Assembly (NCBI GenBank): GCA_001544595.2
Contig: FCOH02000007.1
Location: 186,001 to 250,000, forward strand
Length of the DNA stretch: 64,000 nt
Source of the DNA: Caballeronia peredens
GTDB lineage: Bacteria; Pseudomonadota; Gammaproteobacteria; Burkholderiales; Burkholderiaceae
Direction: 5' to 3'
Part shown: piece by piece, positions 8,155 to 17,277 of the stretch
Layout: each line of letters opens with the position of its first letter
How positions within the stretch are numbered: position 1 is the stretch's first letter
Made by a program: the position numbers and the translations under genes
Notes under the pieces: generated by a model
Database searches by the model: none
What the model was told of the DNA's origin: nothing
The model's input: only the letters and a program-made list of their open reading frames with translations

Positions 8155-9707
8155 TCTCCCGATTATTTCGTGATCCGAATCAATTTATGGAGCGCCTGAA
8201 CGGCAACCTGTTTCCGTGGGCCATCGCGCTCGCAACCGGACTCGATTACTTCGACAATTCGGTCTTTTCCTTCTTCACGAGCTATATCGCGGGCGGCATC
8301 AATGCAACGCCCGACGAACTGGTGTGGGCTTCGAGCGCGTATGCGGTGACATCCGTGCTAGGCATTCTGCAGCAGCAATGGTGGATCGAACAGATCGGCA
8401 ATCGACGCTATATCGCCGCATGTCTCTTCCTGTTCGCTGCGGGCGCGGTGGCCGCCGCGTTGTCGGAATCGTCAATTGAACTCGCGCTCGCACGCGGATT
8501 TCAAGGCTATTTCATCGGCCCGATGATGAGCGCGGCGCGCATCCTGATTCAGACGCGTTTCACTCAGAAGCAACGCCCGGGCGCCACGCGCCGCTTTCTC
8601 AACATGATCCTGCTCGGCACCGCGCTCGCGCCCTTGTGCGGCGGCTATCTCGTCGGGTCACTGGGCTGGCGCGCGCTCTTCACATCCACTGCGTTCGCGG
8701 GCGTCGCGCTCGGCGTGCTGGCGTGTCTTGCGGTGCCGTCCACGGGACGCGTCCAGCCGGAAGAACGCCGCGACACGCATTTCTGGCCGTACATCGTGTT
8801 CGCGTTCGCGCAGGGCGCGCTGCAAATCGTCATGCAGCAAGTGCGCTTCGAGTTGTTCAGCACGTCGCCGGAACTGATTCTTCTGACTGTCGCCGGGCTG
8901 CTTTCGCTCGGCTGGTTCGCGTGGCATCAGTGGCATCATCCGCGGCCGTTGCTACGTCTGCATGCGCTGCGCGAAAAGACGTTTCAGGTGGGCATCGTGC
9001 TGTACATCGCGTTCTATTACATCAACAACGCGATGAGCTTTCTAGTCTCTCGCTCGCTCGAAGTCGGCCTGGGCTATCCGGTGGAAAACGCGGGGCGGCT
9101 CGTCGGCTTCACGTCTATCGTGTCGCTCGGCATGGCCGTTCTGTATTTTCGCTATTCGGCGCGCATCAAGCACAAGAAGTGGCTGATCACGGCGGGCTTT
9201 TTGCTGGCGGCTTTCATCGGCGCGTGGATGGTCAGCTTGCCGCCCGACGTCAGCATGCCGTGGTTGATCCCGCCTTTGGTCCTGCGCGGCATGCTGCTGC
9301 TTTTTATCGCGCTGCCGGTGGCCAATCTCACGTTTCGCGTATTCGCGATCGAGGAATACAGCCACAGTTATCGCCTGAAGAACATCGTCAAGCAACTGAC
9401 GTACTCGTTTTCCACGGCCACCATCATCATTCTCGAACAGCATCGCGTCGCATTGCACGAGACGCGGCTCGTCGAAGCGATCAATCCGTACAACCCGCTT
9501 TTTCAGAACGCGTATGAACGCCTGTTCGGCAGCTTCGAGAACATGGGATACGGCGCGTCCGAAGCGAAAGGCCTGGCGCTCGGCGAATTGAGCCGCGTGG
9601 TCACGCAACAGGCGAATTTCCTCGGATCGCTCGACGGCTTCTACTGCATCATCGGCGTTGCGCTGTGTGCGAGCGTGATCGCGATATGGCAGAAGCGAAT
9701 CGACTGA
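8151..9707 (+). CDS. MFS transporter, 14-TM DHA2-like
   Basis: 518 residues from the ATG at 8151, which overlaps the merR stop (ATGA). The length and about 14 hydrophobic segments fit the DHA2/EmrB-type drug:H+ antiporters. A conserved segment reads LARGFQGYFIGPMMSAARIL. Its regulator is the MerR protein immediately upstream and the pair shares the palindromic operator at 7580-7601. It likely exports a toxic compound that the MerR protein senses; the substrate is unknown. No membrane-fusion (EmrA) or outer-membrane partner is adjacent. Confidence 0.9.
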   Translation: MISRLFRDPNQFMERLNGNLFPWAIALATGLDYFDNSVFSFFTSYIAGGINATPDELVWASSAYAVTSVLGILQQQWWIEQIGNRRYIAACLFLFAAGAVAAALSESSIELALARGFQGYFIGPMMSAARILIQTRFTQKQRPGATRRFLNMILLGTALAPLCGGYLVGSLGWRALFTSTAFAGVALGVLACLAVPSTGRVQPEERRDTHFWPYIVFAFAQGALQIVMQQVRFELFSTSPELILLTVAGLLSLGWFAWHQWHHPRPLLRLHALREKTFQVGIVLYIAFYYINNAMSFLVSRSLEVGLGYPVENAGRLVGFTSIVSLGMAVLYFRYSARIKHKKWLITAGFLLAAFIGAWMVSLPPDVSMPWLIPPLVLRGMLLLFIALPVANLTFRVFAIEEYSHSYRLKNIVKQLTYSFSTATIIILEQHRVALHETRLVEAINPYNPLFQNAYERLFGSFENMGYGASEAKGLALGELSRVVTQQANFLGSLDGFYCIIGVALCASVIAIWQKRID

Positions 9708-9781
9708 CTGTTCCCGCGCGCGAATCGCGCGACCGTGTGGAAGTATCATGAGCGCACGACCAACCCTCTCGCACTCAGCCC

Positions 9782-11389
9782 ATGCTCCCGTCAGGTGATT
9801 CGTACGAAGCCGTCGCATCGCAATTCGAATGGCGCATTCCCGCGCGCTATAACATCGCGCAGGATGTGTGCGACAAATGGGCGGACGGCTCGGGCCGCCT
9901 CGCGCTGATCGTCGAAGCCTCCGACGCCTCGCAGAAGCGCTATAGCTTCGACGACCTGAAGCATCTCTCCAACCGCTTCGCCAACGCGATGAAAGCGCAA
10001 GGCGTCGCGCGCGGCGACCGAGTCGCGATCTTCGTGCGGCAGTCGGTCGAGGCGGCGCTCGCGCATCTCGCCGCGTATCGCATGGGCTGCGTGGCCGTAC
10101 CGCTGTTCGCGCTGTTCGGCATGGACGCGATCGAGTTCCGCCTCGCGCATTCCGGCGCGAAAGCCGTGATCACCGACGCGGAAGGCGCCGCGAAAATCGC
10201 GCAGGTTCGCGGCGCATTGCCCGATTTGCAGCACATCTTCTGCACCGACTCGAACTTCTGGCCCGCGATCGAATCCGCATCCGATGACGAAACGCTCGTC
10301 GACACCGCCGCCGACGATCCGGCCGTGATCATCTATACGTCGGGCACCACGGGCAAGCCGAAGGGCGCGCTGCACGGGCATCGCATCCTGCCCGGACATT
10401 TGCCGGGCGTGGAGATGTCGCAGCAATGCTTTCCGCGCGACGCCACCCTGTTCTGGACGCCCGCCGACTGGGCGTGGATCGGCGGACTTTTCGATGTCCT
10501 CATGCCGTCGTGGCATCACGGCGTGCCGGTGCTCGCGCGCCGCTTCGACAAGTTCGACGGCGAAGCCGCGTTCGATCTCCTCGCGCGCAATCAGGTGAGC
10601 CACACGTTCCTGCCGCCCACGGCGCTCAAGATGATGCGCGCGACGCCCGGCACGACGCGCGCAGGCCTCGCATTGCGCTCGGTGGCGAGCGGCGGCGAAT
10701 CGCTCGGCGAGGAGTTGTTGTCGTGGGGACGCGAGAAGCTCGGCGTCACCATCAACGAGTTCTACGGACAGACCGAATGCAACATGGTGCTGTCTTCGTG
10801 CGAAAAGTGGTTCGAGCCGCGCAACGGATCGATCGGCCGCGCGGTGCCGGGACATCGCGTGGCGATCGTCGATGACAACGGAGCGCCGCTGCCCAACGGC
10901 GTGCAAGGACATATCGCGATCGAACGGCCCGATCCGGTCATGTTCCTCGGTTACTGGCGCGACGAAGCCGCGACCGCGCAAAAATTTCGAGGCGATTTCC
11001 TGCTGACCGGCGACCTGGGCACGCTCGACGACGACGGCTTCTTCCGCTTCATCGGCCGCGACGACGACGTGATCACGAGCGCGGGCTATCGCATCGGGCC
11101 GGGACCGATCGAAGACTGTCTGATCCGCCATCCGGCCGTGCGTTTCGCGGCCGCCATCGGCGTGCCGGATGCGAAGCGCACGGAGATCGTGTGCGCGATC
11201 GTCGTGCTCAACGACGGCTTCGAACCCGGCGAGGCGCTCGTGCGCGAACTCCAGGAACACGTGCGCACACGGCTCGCGGCGCACGAATATCCGCGTGAAG
11301 TGCGCTTCGTCGCCGAACTGCCGATGACCGCGACAGGCAAGGTCATCCGCAAGTCGTTGCGCGCGCAGTTCACGCCGGGAAGCGATTAG
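9782..11389 (+). CDS. AMP-forming acyl-CoA synthetase (acetyl-CoA-synthetase-like)
   Basis: 535 residues of the ANL superfamily. The P-loop-like A3 motif is IIYTSGTTGKPKGALHGH, A5 is NEFYGQTECNM, A8 is TGDLGTLDDDGFFRFIGRDDDVI, and the catalytic C-terminal Lys lies in MTATGKVIRKSLR. It activates a carboxylic acid to its CoA thioester through an acyl-adenylate. The WTPADWAWIGGLFDVLMP segment resembles medium-chain or propionate-type synthetases, so a short or branched acid is likelier than a long-chain fatty acid. It stands alone on the plus strand; its 3' end overlaps the convergent dehydroquinase gene by 4 bases. Confidence 0.92.
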   Translation: MLPSGDSYEAVASQFEWRIPARYNIAQDVCDKWADGSGRLALIVEASDASQKRYSFDDLKHLSNRFANAMKAQGVARGDRVAIFVRQSVEAALAHLAAYRMGCVAVPLFALFGMDAIEFRLAHSGAKAVITDAEGAAKIAQVRGALPDLQHIFCTDSNFWPAIESASDDETLVDTAADDPAVIIYTSGTTGKPKGALHGHRILPGHLPGVEMSQQCFPRDATLFWTPADWAWIGGLFDVLMPSWHHGVPVLARRFDKFDGEAAFDLLARNQVSHTFLPPTALKMMRATPGTTRAGLALRSVASGGESLGEELLSWGREKLGVTINEFYGQTECNMVLSSCEKWFEPRNGSIGRAVPGHRVAIVDDNGAPLPNGVQGHIAIERPDPVMFLGYWRDEAATAQKFRGDFLLTGDLGTLDDDGFFRFIGRDDDVITSAGYRIGPGPIEDCLIRHPAVRFAAAIGVPDAKRTEIVCAIVVLNDGFEPGEALVRELQEHVRTRLAAHEYPREVRFVAELPMTATGKVIRKSLRAQFTPGSD

Positions 11390-11838
11390 GCCGCGTCTCG
11401 CAGCATCTCCGCCACCGCGCGGACCGCAAGCGCATAGCCCTGCACGCCGAGACCGCAGATCACGCCGCGCGCCGCCAGCGAGACGAGCGAATGCCGATAC
11501 TGCTCGTCGCGCTGATGGATGTTCGTGATATGCACCTCGATCACCGGCTTTTTGATCAGCTTGATCGCATCCAGCACCGGAATCGACGAGAAGGAAAAAC
11601 CTGCGGGATTGATCACGACAGCCGCATCTTTTTCGAACGCCTCCTGAAGCCAGTCGACCATCACGCCCTCATGATTCGTCTGGCGGAATTCGCAGTGCAG
11701 GCCGAGTTCGTCGGCGAGCGACTCGGTGCGCGACTGGACCTGCGCGAGCGTCGTCGTGCCGTAGAGATGCGGCTCGCGCTTGCCGAGCATGTTCAGATTC
11801 GAGCCGTTCAATACGTAGATGAGTGGTTTCATGTGCAT
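11386..11838 (-). CDS. Type II 3-dehydroquinate dehydratase homologue, active site divergent
   Basis: 150 residues, the normal length for a type II dehydroquinase (AroQ). Present are LNGSNLNMLGKREPHLYG with the catalytic Arg21 and Tyr26, Asn77, His103 (EVHITNIH), Arg110 and the GLGVQGYALAV tail. Compared with the M. tuberculosis enzyme (recalled), the residue equal to His81 is Phe83 and the one equal to Arg112 is Tyr114. It lies 7 bases downstream of an MHS transporter on the same strand. The context suggests a catabolic quinate/shikimate-like or related substrate, not biosynthesis. The activity may differ from dehydroquinate dehydration. M3 at 11832 is an alternative start. Confidence 0.82.
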   Translation of the reverse strand: MHMKPLIYVLNGSNLNMLGKREPHLYGTTTLAQVQSRTESLADELGLHCEFRQTNHEGVMVDWLQEAFEKDAAVVINPAGFSFSSIPVLDAIKLIKKPVIEVHITNIHQRDEQYRHSLVSLAARGVICGLGVQGYALAVRAVAEMLRDAA

Positions 11839-11845
11839 CGTGAAT

Positions 11846-13204
11846 TCAGTGAGAATGGGACTGCATGGAGTTCGACGCGTTCGTGCCCGCCACCTCAGCG
11901 GCGGAGTCGGTGCGATTCAGGTCGATGCCGAGCGTTTCCGGCGCGCTCAGGATCATCGCGAGCGAGATCACGTTGAACACGACGCACACCGCCACCACGC
12001 CCCACGGCGAGCCGTTGCAGACCGCGAAGAGCCACACGGCGAGCACCGGCATCGGGCCGCCCGCGACCAGATTTGCGCCCGTGTAGGCGAGCGCCGAGCC
12101 GGAATAGCGCACGTTCGTCGGGAATGCTTCGGCAAATGCGACCGGCTGAATGCCGCTCTGAAATTGTGTGAAGCCAAGAAAGAAGCCCATGGCAAGGAGC
12201 ATCGGCATGAAGCTCTTCGTATCGAGGATCTGGAAATAGAAGAAGAGCATCAGCAGGGTGGCGGTCGAGCCGATCGCGAGGGCGCGGCGCCGTCCGATGC
12301 GATCGCTCAGCATGCCGCCCGCCAGCGCGCCGACGATCGCGCAGACGTTCGCGCCCATCAGCAGGAGAAAGCCGGTCTGCTTCGGCACGCCGAGCGTCTT
12401 CGTCACGTAGCTCAGCGAAAACACCACGATCAGATAGAAGATCGCCGCCGGTCCGCAGAAGAACAGCATCCAGCGCAGCACGGTGCGCCAGTGCAGGCGC
12501 AACGCATCGCGCAGCGGACTGCCGACATCCGCGACCTCGGTCTTCGATAACGCCACGAACGCGGGCGTCTCCGACACGCGCAGCCTGATATACACGCCGA
12601 CGATCACCAGCACGAAGCTCAACACGAACGGAATGCGCCAGCCGTAGCTGTCGAACGCATCGGCGGACATCGTCGATGAAAGCGCGAGCAGCACGCCGTT
12701 CGCCATGATCTGCGAGAGCGGCGAGCACAATCCGAGCAAACCGGAATACTTGCCGCGCGCATCCGGGCTCGCGTGTTCGATCGCCATGAGTTGCGCGCCG
12801 GTCGACTCGCCGCCGAGCGCGAAGCCTTGCAGAATGCGCAGGATCACGAGCAACAGCGGCGCCCACACGCCGATGCTCGCGTAAGTCGGCAGGAAACCCA
12901 TCATCATCGATGCGACGCCCATCACCGTGACGGTGCCGAGCATCAGGTTGCGGCGGCCGAGCTTGTCGCCGAGATGGCCGCAAATGATCGCGCCGAGCGG
13001 CCGCGCCGCCAGGCCGACGCCGAACGTCGCCAGCGACGCGAGTAGCGCGGAAGTCGGGTCCATCGCGGGGAAAAACAGCTTCGGCAGCACCGTTGCAGCG
13101 AGCGCGCCGTATAGCGTGAAGTCGAACCATTCGAGCGCCGTGCCGATCGCGGCGGCGGTCACGGCGCGCGTGCGCATGGACTGGCTGGATGATGTCTGAA
13201 GCAT
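11846..13204 (-). CDS. MHS-family MFS transporter (carboxylate:H+ symporter)
   Basis: 452 residues from the ATG at 13204 (MLQTSSSQSMR), chosen because AGAGGAGA precedes it; in-frame codons upstream run into the regulatory region. The N-terminus GTALEWFDFTLYG and GHLGDKLGRRN, then ILQGFALGGESTGAQL, are classic for the metabolite:H+ symporter (ShiA/KgtP/ProP) group. It is co-directional with the dehydroquinase homologue and divergent from IclR (13348). A ShiA-like role in taking up shikimate, quinate or a related cyclic acid would fit, but this is inferred from the neighbours. Confidence 0.92.
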   Translation of the reverse strand: MLQTSSSQSMRTRAVTAAAIGTALEWFDFTLYGALAATVLPKLFFPAMDPTSALLASLATFGVGLAARPLGAIICGHLGDKLGRRNLMLGTVTVMGVASMMMGFLPTYASIGVWAPLLLVILRILQGFALGGESTGAQLMAIEHASPDARGKYSGLLGLCSPLSQIMANGVLLALSSTMSADAFDSYGWRIPFVLSFVLVIVGVYIRLRVSETPAFVALSKTEVADVGSPLRDALRLHWRTVLRWMLFFCGPAAIFYLIVVFSLSYVTKTLGVPKQTGFLLLMGANVCAIVGALAGGMLSDRIGRRRALAIGSTATLLMLFFYFQILDTKSFMPMLLAMGFFLGFTQFQSGIQPVAFAEAFPTNVRYSGSALAYTGANLVAGGPMPVLAVWLFAVCNGSPWGVVAVCVVFNVISLAMILSAPETLGIDLNRTDSAAEVAGTNASNSMQSHSH

Positions 13205-13347
13205 GTCGTGTCGTCTCCTCTTGTGTGCCTGGAATCGGCATGGCGCACAGATTAACAGCACGGGTGGGACACCGTTCCAGGGTGGAATTTCATCCCGCAA
13301 TATGCAATCATGCGGCTCGATCGAGTCCAGCACCATGAGATAAAACG

Positions 13348-14130
13348 ATGCCCGGCGTCACCGAACGAACCTTGGCGGTCCTCGAATTTCTCGCGACGCA
13401 GATGGAAGGCACGCCCCTCGCGATGATCTCCGACCAGCTCGAAATACCGCGCAGCGCGTGTCATCGCCTGCTCGTCGATCTGAAGCAATGCGGCTACGTG
13501 CGGCAATTGCGCGAACACGGCGATTACGTGCTGACTACCAAGCTCGTGGGTCTCGGGTTGAGCTATCTCGCGACGTCGGGCATCGTCGATATCGCGCAAA
13601 GCATGCTCGACCGGCTCGCCGAAACCTCCGGCGAACTGGTGCGGCTCGCGATCGTCGACGGCGACCGGCTCACATGGGTTGCCAAAGCGCAAGGCGCGCT
13701 CAAGGGACTGCGCTACGATCCGGACATGGGCATGGACACGATCCTCTCGTGCAGCGCGACCGGCCACGCGTGGATGATGACGATGTCCGACGAACGCGCG
13801 CTCGAACTCGTCTCGCGGCAAGGCTTCGGATCGCCGAAACAATACGGCCCGCGCGCGCCGACCACGGTCACGGGCCTGCTCGAATTCGTGCACGCCGCCC
13901 GCACGCGCGGCTACGCGACGATCAACGAAGTCTTCGCGCCCGGCATGACCGCGATGGCCGCGCCCGTGCAGCGTCGCGGCTATCCGGCAATCGGCGTGAT
14001 CAGCATCGCGGGACCGCTCGTGCGGCTCACCGAAAAGCGCATGATGACGCTCGGGCCGACGCTTCTCGCGGCCGCGCAGGAACTTGCGGCAGCGAGCCTC
14101 GCTTCGCCGTTGTTCGGGAGAGTGCGTTGA
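13348..14130 (+). CDS. IclR-family transcriptional regulator
   Basis: 260 residues. The N-terminal winged helix (ERTLAVLEFLATQMEGTPLA, then LEIPRSACHRLLVDLKQCGYV) is followed by an IclR effector domain (residues about 75-255; SCSATGHAWMM, YATINEVFAPGMTAMAAPV). It is divergent from the MHS transporter-dehydroquinase operon with 143 bases between starts. IclR proteins typically control aromatic or hydroaromatic acid catabolism, consistent with the partner genes. Its 3' end overlaps the cytochrome c gene start, so both are probably co-transcribed. Confidence 0.92.
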   Translation: MPGVTERTLAVLEFLATQMEGTPLAMISDQLEIPRSACHRLLVDLKQCGYVRQLREHGDYVLTTKLVGLGLSYLATSGIVDIAQSMLDRLAETSGELVRLAIVDGDRLTWVAKAQGALKGLRYDPDMGMDTILSCSATGHAWMMTMSDERALELVSRQGFGSPKQYGPRAPTTVTGLLEFVHAARTRGYATINEVFAPGMTAMAAPVQRRGYPAIGVISIAGPLVRLTEKRMMTLGPTLLAAAQELAAASLASPLFGRVR

Positions 14131-14957
14131 AACGCAAACGAATCGGCTTCAGACATGCGCTCGCGCTCGCGAGCCTCATGCTCGCCTGCGCGCAGTCGAT
14201 GGCCGCGAGTCTCGCGATCAATGTCGGCGGCGAGCGTTCGCTCACGACGGATCAGTTGCTCACACGGCCCGACGTCGCGACCATTCGCGTGCCGAACGAC
14301 GTCACGTTTCATCGCACGATGACGTATCGCGCCGTGCCGCTGCGCGCATTGCTCGGGATCGCGCAATTGCCCGCCGGCACCGAGCTTCAGATCACCGCCA
14401 CCGACGGCTTCGTCACGCATTTTTCGTCGGATCTCCTGTTCGGCGACGCGAAAAAGCGCGCCGAGCCGTGGCTCGCGATCGAATCGCCCGACGAGCCGTG
14501 GCCGCGCGTGTCCGGCAGCGGCGATATCGGGCCGTTCTATGTCGTGTGGATCGATCCGGCCTCGTCGGGCGTGACGAGCGAACAGTGGCCGTTCAAGGTC
14601 GACGCGATCCGCATCGCGCCGACGCTTGCCGCGCGATGGCCGCAACTCGCCGTCGACAAGAGCGTGCCCGCGAATTCACCGGTTCGCCGCGGCCAATCGG
14701 TGTTCGCGTCGCAATGCATGGTCTGCCACAAGATGAACGGCGCCGGCGATGCATCGATGGGCCCTGACCTCGATCTCCCGCACAACCCAACCGAATATTT
14801 CCAGCCGTGGGTGCTGAAGTCGTTCATTCGCGATCCGAAATCGATCCGCGCGTGGCCCGAGATGAAGATGCCCGGCTTCGACAAGAACGCGCTCAGCGAC
14901 AGCGACCTCGACGCGGTGATCGCGTATCTCGGTTACATGGCGAAACGCCGGAAGTAA
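14127..14957 (+). CDS. Periplasmic cytochrome c with N-terminal sulfite-oxidase-fold-like domain
   Basis: 276 residues starting at a TTG (14127) preceded by GGGAGAG and overlapping the IclR stop as TTGA. A signal peptide spans residues 1-27. Residues about 30-180 resemble the molybdopterin-oxidoreductase (YedY/SUOX) fold in layout but have no Cys to ligate molybdenum. The C-terminal domain is a class I cytochrome c with CMVCH (Cys197, Cys200, His201) and a probable axial Met in KMPGF. It probably carries electrons for a periplasmic dehydrogenase. Coupling to the IclR regulon is inferred from overlap. The N-domain assignment is tentative. Confidence 0.8.
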   Translation: MKRKRIGFRHALALASLMLACAQSMAASLAINVGGERSLTTDQLLTRPDVATIRVPNDVTFHRTMTYRAVPLRALLGIAQLPAGTELQITATDGFVTHFSSDLLFGDAKKRAEPWLAIESPDEPWPRVSGSGDIGPFYVVWIDPASSGVTSEQWPFKVDAIRIAPTLAARWPQLAVDKSVPANSPVRRGQSVFASQCMVCHKMNGAGDASMGPDLDLPHNPTEYFQPWVLKSFIRDPKSIRAWPEMKMPGFDKNALSDSDLDAVIAYLGYMAKRRK

Positions 14958-14998
14958 GCGGGTACTGCGGGAAATCCCCACGTTTCATTGCGCCCACA

Positions 14999-15071
14999 TT
15001 GCATACAATAATCCCGTCAAATGCTCCAAACTGGATTATCGTGACGCAGACAGAAAGTCTTTTGCATACAA
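14999..15071. promoter_or_regulatory. Pair of GntR/FCD-type operator candidates
   Basis: The 11-mer TTGCATACAAT occurs twice, at 14999-15009 and 15061-15071. Each is the near-palindrome ATTGYATACAAT recognised by many FadR/FCD-type GntR proteins. The first lies upstream of the GntR gene and the second inside its first codons, if the GTG at 15041 is the start. Two sites 62 bases apart fit autorepression by looping or roadblock. Confidence 0.55.
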
Positions 15072-15748
15072 TCCTGCCCGAACCTGCGCGTTCGGCGGAT
15101 GACGTCTACGTCGCGATCAAGCATGCGCTCGCGGGCGGCCAGTACGGCGCGGGCCAGTATTTGCGCGAGGAACAGCTCGCCAAAAGTCTCGGCGTGAGCC
15201 GCACGCCGGTGCGCGAAGCCTTGCGCCGCCTCGACGCCGAAGGCTGGGTCGAAACACGCGCGAACTATGGCGTCCGCGTGAAGGCGTGGACCTTGCAGGA
15301 CGCGCGCGAGATATTCGAAGCGCGTCTTCTGATCGAGCCGTATCTGGCCGGGCGCGCGGCGTTGTCGATCGGCGCGGCCGACATCGCGCATCTGAAAACG
15401 CTCGCCGACGCGATGCTCGCGATCACACAGCGCCCATCCACGCCCGAAACATGCGAAGCGTGGTTCGCCGCGAACGGCGAATTCCACGCGATCATCACGG
15501 CCGCCGCGAGCAACGCGCGCCTCGATCGCTCGCTCAGATCGATGAAGGAAACGCCGCTCATCAAGTGGACCTTCGACACCTACAGCGACGCCGACCGCGA
15601 ACGCAGCGCGCGCCAGCATTTCGAAATCGTTCTTGCGCTCGAACAGCGCAATGCCGCGTGGGCGGAAGCCGTCACGCGCTGCCATATTCTCGCCGCCGAA
15701 AAGGCGGTGCTCGATCGCTACGACCGGGAGCATTCCGCCTCCGTCTGA
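15041..15748 (+). CDS. GntR-family regulator, FCD (FadR) subfamily
   Basis: 235 residues from the GTG at 15041, the only sensible in-frame start before the DNA-binding domain. The winged helix is GQYLREEQLAKSLGVSRTP followed by VREALRRLDAEGWVETR. The all-helical FCD ligand domain covers residues about 90-225, with a His/Asp metal-type arrangement (EFHAIITAAASN, CHILAAEKA). It is followed by MFS and isocitrate-lyase-family genes on the same strand, its probable regulon. The ligand is likely a small organic acid. Confidence 0.9.
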   Translation: MTQTESLLHTILPEPARSADDVYVAIKHALAGGQYGAGQYLREEQLAKSLGVSRTPVREALRRLDAEGWVETRANYGVRVKAWTLQDAREIFEARLLIEPYLAGRAALSIGAADIAHLKTLADAMLAITQRPSTPETCEAWFAANGEFHAIITAAASNARLDRSLRSMKETPLIKWTFDTYSDADRERSARQHFEIVLALEQRNAAWAEAVTRCHILAAEKAVLDRYDREHSASV

Positions 15749-15821
15749 GCCGCGCGTTTCGAGCCGCAACAGCATTTGAACAGTCGTTGGATAGTCGCCG
15801 CAGCGACAAGGGAGACACGAC

Positions 15822-17243
15822 ATGCTGAGCACCGACGGCACCGCCGCCACCACCATAAGCTCGGTCAGCGCCGGTCCGCGCCTGGACCGCCTGCCGATTT
15901 CCGGCTTTCACAAGCGCGTGCTGTGGCTGATCGGCGCGGGCATGTTTCTCGATTCGTTCGACATCTATCTCGCGGGCGGCGTGCTCGGCGCACTCGCGAA
16001 AACCGGCTGGTCGACGATGCAGCTGAACGCCGCGTTCCTCTCGTCGACGTTCATCGGCATGTTGCTCGGCGCCTTCACCGCCGGCGTGCTCGGCGACGCG
16101 AAAGGCCGCAAGTTCACGTATCAGTTCAATCTCGCGGTCTTCGGACTCGCGTCGATTGCCGGGGCGTTCGCGCCGAACATGACGTGGCTCATCGTGTGCC
16201 GCTTCTTCATGGGACTCGGACTGGGCGCGGAGATCGTCGTCGGTTATGGCTCGGTCGGCGAATTCATGCCGCCCGCGGTGCGTGGCAAGTGGTCGGCGTA
16301 TCTGTCGCTCATCACGAACTCGGCACTGTTCTTCTCGACATTTCTCGGTTATCTCATCATCCCGACGATCGGCTGGCGCGCGATGTTTGCCATCGTCGGC
16401 GTCGGCGCGATGGTCGTGTGGGTCATTCGCAAGAAGATGCCCGAATCGCCGCGCTGGCTCGAATCGAAAGGCCGTTACGACGAGGCCGAAGCAATCCTGC
16501 GCGCCGCCGAAGAAGAGTCCGCGCGGAGCGCACCGCTGCCGCCCATCGCCGACGCGCCGCGCACCGTGACGAAGAAAACGACCTTGCTCGAACTCTTTTC
16601 GCCCGCGCAGATTCGCCGCATGTTCGTGTCGATCGTGGTGCAGGTCGCGGTCAACATGGTGATCTACGGCTTCATCGTCTGGGTCCCGACGTTCCTGATG
16701 AAGCAGGGCGTCGGCATGGCGTCGTCGCTCGGCTACTCGTCGCTGATGGCGCTCGGCGGACCGGCCGGCGCGCTCGTCGGCGTGCTGATCGCCGACCGCG
16801 TCGGGCGCAAGAACGGACTCATCGCCGTGTCCGCGCTCGCGGCGGTCGTCGGCTGGCTCTACGGACATTCGACCGGCGTCGAAATGGCGACGCTGCTCGG
16901 CTTCCTGCTCTTCACGCTCACCTATCTGATGGTCGCGCTCGGCATCGCGACGTACATCCCCGAACTCTTCGCGACGGAAAACCGCATGCGCGCGAACGGC
17001 ATCGCGGGATGCGCGGGACGCATCACGGGCATTTTCGCGCCGCAACTGGTCGTCGTGATGTACACGGCGGGCGGCGTGAAAGACGTGCTGTCGATGATCA
17101 TCGGCACGCTCGTCGTGATGGCGGTCGTGCTCGCGGTGTTCGGCATCGAGACGAATCGCCGCTCGCTCGAAGACATCGCGCCTTCGACCGATCTCGACGG
17201 CGCGCTCGCGACGTCGTCTCTGTCGCACGAATCGCAACGTTGA
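15822..17243 (+). CDS. MFS transporter, organic-acid/aromatic-acid type
   Basis: 473 residues with 12 predicted helices. Family marks include GAGMFLDSFDIYLAGGVLG, GVLGDAKGRKF and the mid-protein PESPRWLESKGRYDEAEAIL, which places it with the sugar-porter/AAHS-like carriers. A Shine-Dalgarno AAGGGAGAC precedes the ATG. It lies between the GntR gene and the isocitrate-lyase-family gene (35-base gap), so it probably imports the substrate of that enzyme pathway. Substrate identity cannot be read from sequence. Confidence 0.9.
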   Translation: MLSTDGTAATTISSVSAGPRLDRLPISGFHKRVLWLIGAGMFLDSFDIYLAGGVLGALAKTGWSTMQLNAAFLSSTFIGMLLGAFTAGVLGDAKGRKFTYQFNLAVFGLASIAGAFAPNMTWLIVCRFFMGLGLGAEIVVGYGSVGEFMPPAVRGKWSAYLSLITNSALFFSTFLGYLIIPTIGWRAMFAIVGVGAMVVWVIRKKMPESPRWLESKGRYDEAEAILRAAEEESARSAPLPPIADAPRTVTKKTTLLELFSPAQIRRMFVSIVVQVAVNMVIYGFIVWVPTFLMKQGVGMASSLGYSSLMALGGPAGALVGVLIADRVGRKNGLIAVSALAAVVGWLYGHSTGVEMATLLGFLLFTLTYLMVALGIATYIPELFATENRMRANGIAGCAGRITGIFAPQLVVVMYTAGGVKDVLSMIIGTLVVMAVVLAVFGIETNRRSLEDIAPSTDLDGALATSSLSHESQR

Positions 17244-17277
17244 ACTTTTTTCCTCGCACACACTTACGGGACACATC

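Noticed and set aside
12773..13199. Short plus-strand frames in the MHS transporter
   Set aside because: They lie inside a confidently annotated minus-strand transporter and have no homology.
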